DNA of 6,103 nucleotides from Archangium sp. (GTDB taxonomy: Bacteria > Myxococcota > Myxococcia > Myxococcales > Myxococcaceae). The notes beneath the pieces were generated by a model that saw only the letters and a list, made by a program, of their open reading frames with translations, was not told the origin of the DNA and made no database searches. The DNA lies in NCBI GenBank assembly GCA_016793585.1, contig JAEUJR010000425.1, positions 1-6,103 of the forward strand, read 5' to 3'. Shown here in pieces: positions 1 through 6,078 of the stretch; the first letter of the stretch is position 1; every line of letters starts with the position of its first letter. Both the position numbers and the translations under genes were made by a program.

Positions 1-138
1 GCCGACGCGGGAGGCGGGGTGAAGCTCAGCCTCATGCCGAAGGAGTCGAGCCTGCTCCCGTTCGATCCCGCCGGCGACCCCGACCTCACCCGCAAGAAGG
101 ACGCAGCGCCTCAGGGCTTCGTCATCTACAAGTTCTGA
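1..138 (+). CDS. C-terminal fragment of an unidentified protein (5' end outside window)
   Basis: Frame 1 is open from the first base to a TGA at 136-138, giving 45 residues that end in PQGFVIYKF. No start codon is needed because the reading frame enters from outside the window. The fragment is mixed in composition (Gly/Ala/Asp-rich start, a Lys/Asp-rich stretch TRKKDAA, then an aromatic-hydrophobic tail) and shows no membrane segment or recognisable motif. I do not recognise the family. Codon choice is strongly GC-ending, like the following gene, and only three bases separate its stop from the next ATG. It is therefore probably the upstream member of an operon with the dehydrogenase. The coding call rests on this frame and spacing alone. 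Confidence 0.62.
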   Translation, partial: ADAGGGVKLSLMPKESSLLPFDPAGDPDLTRKKDAAPQGFVIYKF

Positions 139-141
139 ATC

Positions 142-1530
142 ATGCCGTTGCCCGCTCCGTTCACTGCCGCCCTCGCAGCCGGTTTTCCTTCCGACTTCTC
201 GACCGCCGAGCCCGCCGAGCTCGCCACCTACGGGAAGGACTGGACGAAGGTCTTCACGCCGAACGCGTCGCTGCTGGTGCGGCCGCGCACGACCGACGAG
301 GTCTCGCGGTTCTTGAAGCTCGCGTACTCGCACGGCGTCGCGGTCGTGCCGAGCGGCGGGCGAACTGGGCTCGCTGGTGGCGCGATGGCGACGAACGGTG
401 AAGTGGTGCTCTCGCTCGAGCGCATGCGCACGCTCCACCCGGTCGACACGCTGGCCATGACGGTGCGTGTGCAGGCCGGCGCGATCACCGAAGCGGTGCA
501 TCAACACTGCGCGAACGAGGGCCTCTTCTGGCCGGTCGACTTCGCGTCGAAGGGCTCGAGCCAGGTGGGCGGCAACATCGCCACCAACGCCGGCGGCGTG
601 CGGGTCATTCGGTATGGGCTGACGCGGAACTGGGTGCTGGGGCTGCAGGTGGTGACGCCGACGGGTGACGTGCTCGAGCTGACCGGCGCCCTCGAGAAGA
701 ACAACACCGGCGTCGATCTGCGGCAGCTCTTCATCGGCAGCGAGGGCATTCTCGGCGTCATCACCGAGGCCACGCTCAAGCTCACCCGCCTGCCCGAGAA
801 GGTCGACGTCTTCCTCTTCTCGGTGCCCGATCTTCAGGGCGTGCTCACGCTCTTCGAAGAGGCGCGCAAGGGGCCCTTCACGGTGATGGCGTACGAGTTC
901 TTCACCGACAAGTGCAGCCGCCGGCTCGAGGCGCACCGCAAGATTCGCCCGCCGTTCGAGACGCCGTCGACGCACGCCGTGCTGCTCGAGGTCGAAGCGG
1001 CCAAGCCCGGCGCGCTCGATGGGTGGCTGAGCTCCCTGTTCGAGCGAGGGCTGGTGACCGATGGAACGCTCGCGGCCGACTCCGATCAGGCGAAGTTCCT
1101 GTGGAGCCTGCGCGAGGGCATCTCGGAGTCACTCTCGGCGACGGGCCTACCGCACAAGAACGACATCTCGCTGCCGATCTCGGGGCTGAAGATCTTCTGC
1201 GACGAGCTCGAGGCGTTGCTCGCGAAGAAGTACCCGGGCTGGGAGCTGTGCCTCTTCGGCCACATCGGCGACGGCAACCTGCACGTGAACATCATGAAGC
1301 CCGACTCGATGGAGAAAGCCGAGTTCCTCGCGCGCACCCACGCCTGTGACGAAGACGTGTTCACGCTCGTGAAGGCGCACCAGGGCTCCATCAGCGCCGA
1401 GCACGGCATCGGGCTCCTCAAGAAGGACTTCCTCGGCTACTCGCGCACCCCCGTCGAGCTCGCCTTGATGCGTGAACTCAAGCGCTCGTTCGACCCCAAA
1501 GGGCTGTTGAACCCCGGCAAGGTGCTCTGA
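142..1530 (+). CDS. FAD-binding D-2-hydroxyacid dehydrogenase (D-2-hydroxyglutarate dehydrogenase / GlcD-like)
   Basis: A 462-residue flavoprotein of the VAO/PCMH superfamily, predicted to oxidise a D-2-hydroxyacid to the 2-oxoacid and pass electrons to an acceptor other than oxygen. The N-terminal FAD domain carries PSGGRTGLAGGA (70-81), VGGNIATNAGG (142-152) and IGSEGILGVITEATLKL (198-214). The C-terminal FAD-oxidase domain carries WSLREG (321-326), FGHIGDGNLHVNI (372-384), SAEHGIG (418-424) and the closing DPKGLLNPGKVL. His374, His381 and Glu420 match the metal ligands known in human D2HGDH, and Arg324, Lys339, Asn383 and His421 match its substrate-contact residues with closely similar spacing. 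The stretch after SAEHGIG (LGYS, then LM..LK, then DPKG) also resembles D2HGDH more than GlcD. Substrate is still inferred; D-lactate or glycolate remain possible. There is no signal peptide and no fused 4Fe-4S domain, and the length is normal for the short form. The ATG at 142 leaves the usual N-terminal lead; no strong Shine-Dalgarno is visible, so coupling to the upstream gene is likely. Confidence 0.95.
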   Translation: MPLPAPFTAALAAGFPSDFSTAEPAELATYGKDWTKVFTPNASLLVRPRTTDEVSRFLKLAYSHGVAVVPSGGRTGLAGGAMATNGEVVLSLERMRTLHPVDTLAMTVRVQAGAITEAVHQHCANEGLFWPVDFASKGSSQVGGNIATNAGGVRVIRYGLTRNWVLGLQVVTPTGDVLELTGALEKNNTGVDLRQLFIGSEGILGVITEATLKLTRLPEKVDVFLFSVPDLQGVLTLFEEARKGPFTVMAYEFFTDKCSRRLEAHRKIRPPFETPSTHAVLLEVEAAKPGALDGWLSSLFERGLVTDGTLAADSDQAKFLWSLREGISESLSATGLPHKNDISLPISGLKIFCDELEALLAKKYPGWELCLFGHIGDGNLHVNIMKPDSMEKAEFLARTHACDEDVFTLVKAHQGSISAEHGIGLLKKDFLGYSRTPVELALMRELKRSFDPKGLLNPGKVL

Positions 1531-1534
1531 GCCC

Positions 1535-2131
1535 TCACTCCACCGAGTCGATGTCGATCTCGACGCTGTAGCGGCCGTACTCGCCCGGTGACTCGTCGGT
1601 CACGCGCATGACCGAGCTGGCGACGTCGATCTCGATCGCCGCGTCGGCGTCTCGCGCGCTGGTCAACGCGTCAGAGACCGTGCTCAACCCGTTCGCGCCG
1701 AGCGCACACTTCGCGGCGTGACGAATCGGCGCGCCGTACAGCACGTTGCCGTCACACTCGACGACCACCCGGCACTCCTGCGGCGACCCAACCACCGGGA
1801 CGACGCCGGCTTCGCAGCGCACGCCGACGTGCGCTGGCGATCTGCCGCTCTCGTGGCGAACCGTGCCCATCACGCGAAAGCCGCCGGGCAGCAGCCGTTC
1901 GGCGACGGTCGCGCCGCGGCTCACCACGGGCGGCGCACGCACGGCGGGCGCAGGCTCGACCACCACCGCTGGCTCGGGCGCCACGGGCTTCTCGACAGGC
2001 GCCTCGACGGCTGCAGGAGCGACGACGACTGCCTCGGGCGAGCGCACGAGCCAGCCGACCGATCCTACCGCCAGCACCACGACGACCGCGACGAGCGCGG
2101 CCCGCTTATTGGAAGCGCCAGACGATGCCAT
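1535..2131 (-). CDS. Small membrane-anchored protein with Ala/Pro/Val-rich linker and four-cysteine C-terminal domain
   Basis: A 198-residue protein that I cannot assign to a named family. Residues 1-10 are short and positively charged (ending NKR), residues 11-29 form one hydrophobic helix, and residues about 31-70 are almost entirely Ala, Pro, Val and Glu, like a periplasm-spanning linker. The rest (about 71-198) is a small domain with cysteines at 106, 120, 126 and 142, a count that allows two disulfides if exported, and an acidic end (EIDIDSVE). The inferred topology is N-terminus in the cytoplasm, single anchor, domain in the periplasm. The ATG at 2131-2129 lies inside the end of the upstream giant gene in another frame, overlapping it by 26 bp. 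The start is supported by the Lys-Arg plus hydrophobic N-terminus rather than by a ribosome-binding site, which is weak. The linker recalls TonB or sporulation-related envelope proteins, but I see no TonB-type C-terminus. Its stop lies 4 bp from that of the convergent dehydrogenase gene. Confidence 0.82.
   Translation of the reverse strand: MASSGASNKRAALVAVVVVLAVGSVGWLVRSPEAVVVAPAAVEAPVEKPVAPEPAVVVEPAPAVRAPPVVSRGATVAERLLPGGFRVMGTVRHESGRSPAHVGVRCEAGVVPVVGSPQECRVVVECDGNVLYGAPIRHAAKCALGANGLSTVSDALTSARDADAAIEIDVASSVMRVTDESPGEYGRYSVEIDIDSVE
2106..2131 (-). promoter_or_regulatory. 26-bp stop/start overlap, probable translational coupling
   Basis: The ATG of the small membrane protein (2131-2129) lies before the TAA of the giant repeat protein (2108-2106) and is read in a different frame. 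The sequence just upstream of the ATG (AACGATCAAG on the coding strand) has no good Shine-Dalgarno core. Re-initiation by ribosomes finishing the upstream gene is therefore the simplest reading. This implies one transcript for the two genes and, by inference, a shared role. Confidence 0.45.
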
Positions 2132-5100
2132 CTTGATCGTTCGTGCCGGCGCCGCGTGACTGGCCCGAGATCACCAGGCGCCCGCTGCCGTCGATGAGCA
2201 GCCCGTGACCGAAGTCGCGCCCGTCGCCGCCGCCCGCGTTGTGCTGGGTGTACACGCCGTCACCGTCGAAGGTGGTGTCGAGCGCGCCGCCACCCGTGAA
2301 GCGATAGATGGCGAGATCGAACCCGGTGCCCGCGTTGTACCGCGTGCCCGCGACGTAGATGCGCCCGCTCGAGTCGAGGGCGACGCCGAGGCGCTGCTCG
2401 TTCACGTTGAGCAGGGCGATGCTGTTCGGGTCAGCGAAGAAGCCCGTGCCGTTGAAGGTGGTGTCGAGGGCGCCCGCCGCTGTGAAGCGCCACACCGTGA
2501 TGCGGGGGTTGCCCGAGGTGAGGGTGCCGTCGGAGGAGTACCCCGCCACCACGATGCGCCCGTCGCTCTGAATCGCGACCGCGCGGCCCGAGTCATTGCG
2601 GGCGCCCGCAGGAGACGCAGCGCCGGTCACCGCGATGCCATCACCATCGAACGAGGTGTCGAGCGTGCCGTTGGTGTTGAGCCGGTACACGACGAGATCG
2701 TCGCCTGCGCCGATCGTCGTGCCGGTCGCGCCAGCGCCGACGATGACGAGCTTGCCGTCGGTCTGACGGGCGATGGCGAACGCTCGCTCGGACGAGTTGG
2801 TGACGGTGTTGCCGTTCGCCGCGCCGTGATGACGGAAGATGCCACCCGTGCCGAACGCGGGGTCGAGCGCGCCGGCGCTGGTGAGCCCCACCACGACGAC
2901 GTCGTTGCCGTTGGTGGCCGTGGCGCTGTAGCCCGCGACCGCGTAGCCGAGCGTCGGCCGAACGACGAGGTCGTGCGCTTGAGCGCTCGCGGTGGCCGAG
3001 CCGCCGCCCAGCGTCGCCCCCGAGTACAGACACGAGCCCGTCGAGCAGAACGAGGTGTCGAGCCCGCCCGCCGCCGTGTAGCGCACGATGGCGAAGTCAC
3101 TGCCGCCACCGACGCGGTCGGAGTAGCCGGAGGCCACGGTGAGGTTGCCGTCGGCCACCACCCCGAAGAACTGATCTCGCCGCGTGCTGTCGTAGAACTG
3201 CGTGCCCGTCGTGTTGAAGGTGGTGAGCGGCGCGCCGCTCGCGTTGAACGCCCACAGCGCGCCGTTCTCGCTCGAGGTGCCCGCGCCCACGACGTTCGTC
3301 CAGCCGACCGCGACGAGCGCGCCGTCGCTGCGCACCGCGACGTCGCTCGCGATGTCCTGGCGGAAGCCGGTGAGGCCGAGCAGGTAGATGCCGTCGCCAC
3401 CGCCGTAGGTGGTGTCGAGCACGCCCGCCGACGTGTAGCGGAGCACCACGGTGTCGTCGTTGAAGCCCGTCACGTTCGTCACCGACTCGCTGTTGCCGAT
3501 GCTGAGAATCTCGCCCGCGCTGGTGATGGCGATGCCAGACGGCGTGTCACCGCGGTTGCCGCCCGCGAGGTTGCTGCGCACGTCGAGGCCGTCGCCCGAG
3601 AACGTGGTGTCGAGCGCACCCGAGGTGGTGACGCGGAAGGTGGCGAGCTCGTTGTCGAAGGCCGGCGTGCCCCAGTACGCGCCTCCGACGATGCGCCCGT
3701 CGGGCTGCACGCCGATGCGCGAGATGGCCGTCGAAGAGGCGCTGCCGAACGTGTACGTCGCGTGGCCGTCTCCATCGAAGCTGGTGTCGAGGGCGCCGGT
3801 CGACAGGTTCCACCGCGAGATGAGGCTCAGGGTGAGGTCGGGGCGGCCGGCGGCGACGAGCCGGTTCGACGCGTCGATGACGCAGCTCTCGTAGTCGCCA
3901 CCCGTGTTGAAGCCCGTGACGAAGCGGCCATCGCCGTCCCAGGTGGTGTCACGGCGGCCGGTGGTGGTGAAGCGCCAGACGGCGGGCGTGTTGTTGTTGA
4001 CCGCGTCACGCGTGAAGCCCGCTCCGTAGATGCGGCCGCTCGAGTCGATGGCGAGATCGAAGATCTGATCGGCCGGCGACGAAGCAGCGCCGCCCGCGAG
4101 CTGATCGGTGACGAAGCCTGCAGGGTCGCTGGCGTTGTCTCCCGTCGGGCCACCGAAGCTGGTGTCGATGGTGCCGTTCGTGTTGAGGCGCCCGACGAAG
4201 AGCTTGTTGTTCGTCGCGGGCGTGACGTTGCGCGAGATGCCGGCGATCACGATCTTGCCGTCGCTCTGCAGGCTGACGGCGGCGACGCGATCGAGGTTGT
4301 TGCCACCGGCGACGTTGTTGAAGGTGAAGCGCCCCTGGGTGCCGAAGGTGGTGTCGTACGCGCCGGTGTCGTTGAGGCGCACCACGAGCAGGTCGTCGCC
4401 GTTCGTGTTCCCGAAGGTGTCGCCGACGATGACGATCTGCCCGGTCGAGGTGATGGCGACGTCGGCGAAACGATCGAACGTGCCGCTGCGGCCAGCGTTG
4501 GGGAAGAAGAGAACGCCGTTGGAGCCGAAGGTGGTGTCGGGCGTGCCGTTGGCGTTGAGGCGCAGCACGAAGCCGACGTCGAGGCTGCCACTGGCGTTGC
4601 CGACGACGATCAGCTTGCCGGCGTGGGTGCCGACGGTGATGAGCGCCGACGCGTTGCTGCTGTCTTTCGCGTTGCTGGTGCCAGGGCTGGGCGTCACGCC
4701 CTCGGCGTCTCCGTCGGAGGCGAAGGTGAGATCGGGGCCGAACGCGGCGAAGCACACCCCACCCGCAGTGCAGGTGCCGCTCTGAGCGCCAGAAGTGCAC
4801 GCGGTGCCGGCGGGCTCGGTGCCGTCGGCCGGGCAGGCTGCCGACGAGCCGGTGCACGACTCGGCACGATCGCAGCCAGCGCCGTCGGAGTCAGCGCGGC
4901 AGGTGACGGTCGCGGCGAGGAACGAGTCGGCGGGACAGGTCGCGGCCGTGCCGTTGCAGGTCTCTGCGGAGTCGCAGACGCCGGCCGAGGCGCGGCAGAC
5001 GGTGCCTGCTACGGTACGGGCATCACCGGGGCAGGCCGCGCTGGTGCCGCTGCAGCTCTCTTGAGGGTCACAGGCGCCAGCCGACGCCCTGCACACGGTG

Positions 5101-6044
5101 CCCGCAGTGAGGAAGGAGTCGTTGGGGCAGGCGCTCGAGGTGCCAGTGCACTGCTCAGAGGTGTCACACGCTCCAGCCGACGCTCGGCACACCGTGGTCG
5201 CAGAGACGAAGACGTCGGAAGGGCATGCGCCCGAAGAGCCAGTGCAGAACTCAGCCGCGTCGCAGATGCCCGCTGAAGCACGGCAGATGACGTTGTTGGC
5301 AGACAGCGCGTTGGCCGGGCAGGCCGCTGACGAACCGGTGCACGTCTCCTGGGGGTCGCACACGCCCGTGGAGGCGCGACAGACGACCGTGCCGCTCGAG
5401 AACGTGTCGGAGGGGCACGCCGCGCTCGTTCCACTGCACGTCTCGGCCACGTCGCACGTGCCAGCTGATGGACGGCACACGACGGTGTTGGCGGCGAGCG
5501 TGTCGGAGGGGCACGCCGCGCTCGTTCCACTGCACGTCTCGGCCACGTCGCAGCCGCCAGCCGACGCACGGCACACGACGGTGTTGGCCGCGAGGGTGTC
5601 AGAGGGGCACGCCGCGCTCGTTCCACTGCACGTTTCGGCCACGTCGCACGTTCCTGCCGACGCGCGGCAGACGACGGTGTTGGCCGCGAGGGTGTCCGAG
5701 GGGCACGCCGCGCTCGTTCCACTGCACGTCTCGGCCACGTCGCAGGCTCCAGCCGATGCACGGCAGACGACGGTGGCGCTCGCGAGCGTGTCAGAGGGGC
5801 ATGCCGCGCTCGTTCCACTGCACGTCTCGGCCACGTCGCACGTTCCTGCCGATGGACGGCAGACGACGGTGTTGGCGGCGAGTGTGTCAGACGGGCACGC
5901 GGTCGACGTTCCACTGCACGTCTCTGCGACGTCACAGCCACCAGCCGACGCGCGGCAGACGACGGTTGCGCTCGCGAGCGTGTCAGAGGGGCACGCCGCA
6001 GACGTTCCACTGCACGTCTCGGCGACGTCGCACGCGCCAGCAGA
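2106..6044 (-). CDS. Giant repeat protein: disintegrin-like Cys-rich array plus delta-60 (DUF5122-type) propeller repeats, 5' truncated
   Basis: About 1,313 genuine residues are visible, ending in VWRFQ and TAA at 2108-2106; the N-terminus is missing. The open frame formally continues to a GTG at 6059-6057, but that codon lies in Illumina adapter sequence, so I end the gene at 6044. Residue numbers here and elsewhere count from that false GTG. Domain order: residues about 6-420, thirteen cysteine-rich units of 32 residues (the first clipped, the last 34); residues 421-436, a short cysteine cap (CTSGAQSGTCTAGGVC); residues about 440-1317, roughly fourteen delta-60 repeats, each with a DTTF-like turn followed by a DGKIVIAG-like strand and an (I/V)xR(L/F/Y) strand. 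Delta-60 repeats (TIGR02608, Pfam DUF5122) are common in myxobacterial secreted proteins and are thought to form beta-propellers. The disulfide-rich array implies export, though any signal peptide lies beyond the contig. The propeller half is nearly cysteine-free apart from Cys726 and the close pair Cys1005/Cys1010. Role unknown; surface adhesion or partner binding is my inference. The small downstream gene overlaps its stop. Confidence 0.93.
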   Translation of the reverse strand, partial: SAGACDVAETCSGTSAACPSDTLASATVVCRASAGGCDVAETCSGTSTACPSDTLAANTVVCRPSAGTCDVAETCSGTSAACPSDTLASATVVCRASAGACDVAETCSGTSAACPSDTLAANTVVCRASAGTCDVAETCSGTSAACPSDTLAANTVVCRASAGGCDVAETCSGTSAACPSDTLAANTVVCRPSAGTCDVAETCSGTSAACPSDTFSSGTVVCRASTGVCDPQETCTGSSAACPANALSANNVICRASAGICDAAEFCTGSSGACPSDVFVSATTVCRASAGACDTSEQCTGTSSACPNDSFLTAGTVCRASAGACDPQESCSGTSAACPGDARTVAGTVCRASAGVCDSAETCNGTAATCPADSFLAATVTCRADSDGAGCDRAESCTGSSAACPADGTEPAGTACTSGAQSGTCTAGGVCFAAFGPDLTFASDGDAEGVTPSPGTSNAKDSSNASALITVGTHAGKLIVVGNASGSLDVGFVLRLNANGTPDTTFGSNGVLFFPNAGRSGTFDRFADVAITSTGQIVIVGDTFGNTNGDDLLVVRLNDTGAYDTTFGTQGRFTFNNVAGGNNLDRVAAVSLQSDGKIVIAGISRNVTPATNNKLFVGRLNTNGTIDTSFGGPTGDNASDPAGFVTDQLAGGAASSPADQIFDLAIDSSGRIYGAGFTRDAVNNNTPAVWRFTTTGRRDTTWDGDGRFVTGFNTGGDYESCVIDASNRLVAAGRPDLTLSLISRWNLSTGALDTSFDGDGHATYTFGSASSTAISRIGVQPDGRIVGGAYWGTPAFDNELATFRVTTSGALDTTFSGDGLDVRSNLAGGNRGDTPSGIAITSAGEILSIGNSESVTNVTGFNDDTVVLRYTSAGVLDTTYGGGDGIYLLGLTGFRQDIASDVAVRSDGALVAVGWTNVVGAGTSSENGALWAFNASGAPLTTFNTTGTQFYDSTRRDQFFGVVADGNLTVASGYSDRVGGGSDFAIVRYTAAGGLDTSFCSTGSCLYSGATLGGGSATASAQAHDLVVRPTLGYAVAGYSATATNGNDVVVVGLTSAGALDPAFGTGGIFRHHGAANGNTVTNSSERAFAIARQTDGKLVIVGAGATGTTIGAGDDLVVYRLNTNGTLDTSFDGDGIAVTGAASPAGARNDSGRAVAIQSDGRIVVAGYSSDGTLTSGNPRITVWRFTAAGALDTTFNGTGFFADPNSIALLNVNEQRLGVALDSSGRIYVAGTRYNAGTGFDLAIYRFTGGGALDTTFDGDGVYTQHNAGGGDGRDFGHGLLIDGSGRLVISGQSRGAGTNDQDGIVWRFQ
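2109..4742 (-). repeat. Delta-60 / DUF5122-type beta-propeller repeats (about 14)
   Basis: On the coding strand a DTTF-type motif recurs at about plus-strand positions 4720 (as DLTF), 4528, 4345, 4157, 3938, 3777, 3600, 3405, 3212 (degenerate), 3049, 2854, 2650, 2454 and 2266. Spacing is 161 to 219 bp, averaging near 188 bp or 62 residues. Each repeat starts with an N/T-x-x-G turn before the DTTF motif, continues with a Gly/Asp-rich loop, then a strand like SDGKIVIAG and a closing strand such as LVVRL or AVWRF. This is the delta-60 consensus known from deltaproteobacteria. The units are diverged at the DNA level, unlike the cysteine array. One repeat reads APLTTF instead of an Asp-first motif, and one carries a Cys-x4-Cys pair just after DTSF. 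Confidence 0.92.
4752..6044 (-). repeat. 96-bp tandem array encoding 32-residue disintegrin-like cysteine repeats
   Basis: Thirteen consecutive units are visible, each beginning at a Cys-Arg pair. Minus-strand unit starts are at 5957, 5861, 5765, 5669, 5573, 5477, 5381, 5285, 5189, 5093, 4997 and 4901, with one clipped unit before them. Each unit has cysteines at positions 1, 8, 14 and 21, plus Arg2, Asp9, Glu12, Gly16, Ser18 (Thr, Ala in few) and Pro22; position 24 is mostly Asp. The last unit (4901-4800) has a two-residue insertion before its second cysteine, and 4799-4752 is a degenerate cysteine cap. Units from 5382 upward are nearly identical in DNA; for example the two units at 5574-5765 differ at about 8 of 96 bases by eye. 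Units below 5382 are more divergent in sequence but keep the cysteines. The array runs into the contig end, so its true copy number is unknown. Confidence 0.95.
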
Positions 6045-6078
6045 AGATCGGAAGAGCACACGGCAGAACGCCAGCCAG
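6045..6078 (+). other. Illumina TruSeq adapter read-through (non-genomic)
   Basis: Positions 6045-6062 read AGATCGGAAGAGCACACG, an exact 18-nt match to the start of the TruSeq read-1 (index) adapter. The next 16 bases (6063-6078) match the following adapter bases at 11 of 16 positions, as expected from the low-quality tail of a read. The junction falls between 6044 and 6045: at 6044 the cysteine repeat is still in register (SAG preserved), while at 6045 the expected Ala or Pro codon is replaced by adapter. The translations on both strands show familiar adapter products, MLFRS and MCSSDL on minus and DRKSTR on plus. Confidence 0.97.

Noticed and set aside
912..1349. Additional open frames inside the dehydrogenase gene on both strands
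   Set aside because: They are out-of-frame shadows of a complete, motif-rich gene; products are Arg/Ala-rich without any family signature.
1545..1625. Possible terminator hairpin (GTGAC/GTCAC near 1590-1605)
   Set aside because: The stem is only five base pairs, has no T-run and lies inside the small gene's coding sequence.
1535..2131. TonB-like protein
   Set aside because: The anchor and Pro-rich linker fit, but the C-terminal region lacks a TonB-type domain and contains four cysteines, which TonB C-termini do not usually have.
2205..5276. A 1,023-codon open frame on the plus strand
   Set aside because: It lies antisense to the giant repeat gene. Its product is an Ala/Arg/Glu/Val-rich string with no domain, as expected from GC-rich codons read backwards, whereas the minus strand has two recognised repeat families.
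4902..6044. Regularly spaced direct repeats that might suggest CRISPR
   Set aside because: The 96-bp units are contiguous with no unique spacers, have no palindromic repeat, keep an open reading frame throughout and encode conserved cysteines.
4800..6044. Recent transfer of a disintegrin domain from an animal
   Set aside because: Codon and base use match the rest of the window, and the unit is embedded in a bacterial delta-60 protein. Nothing visible points to a eukaryotic donor, so only the similarity is reported.
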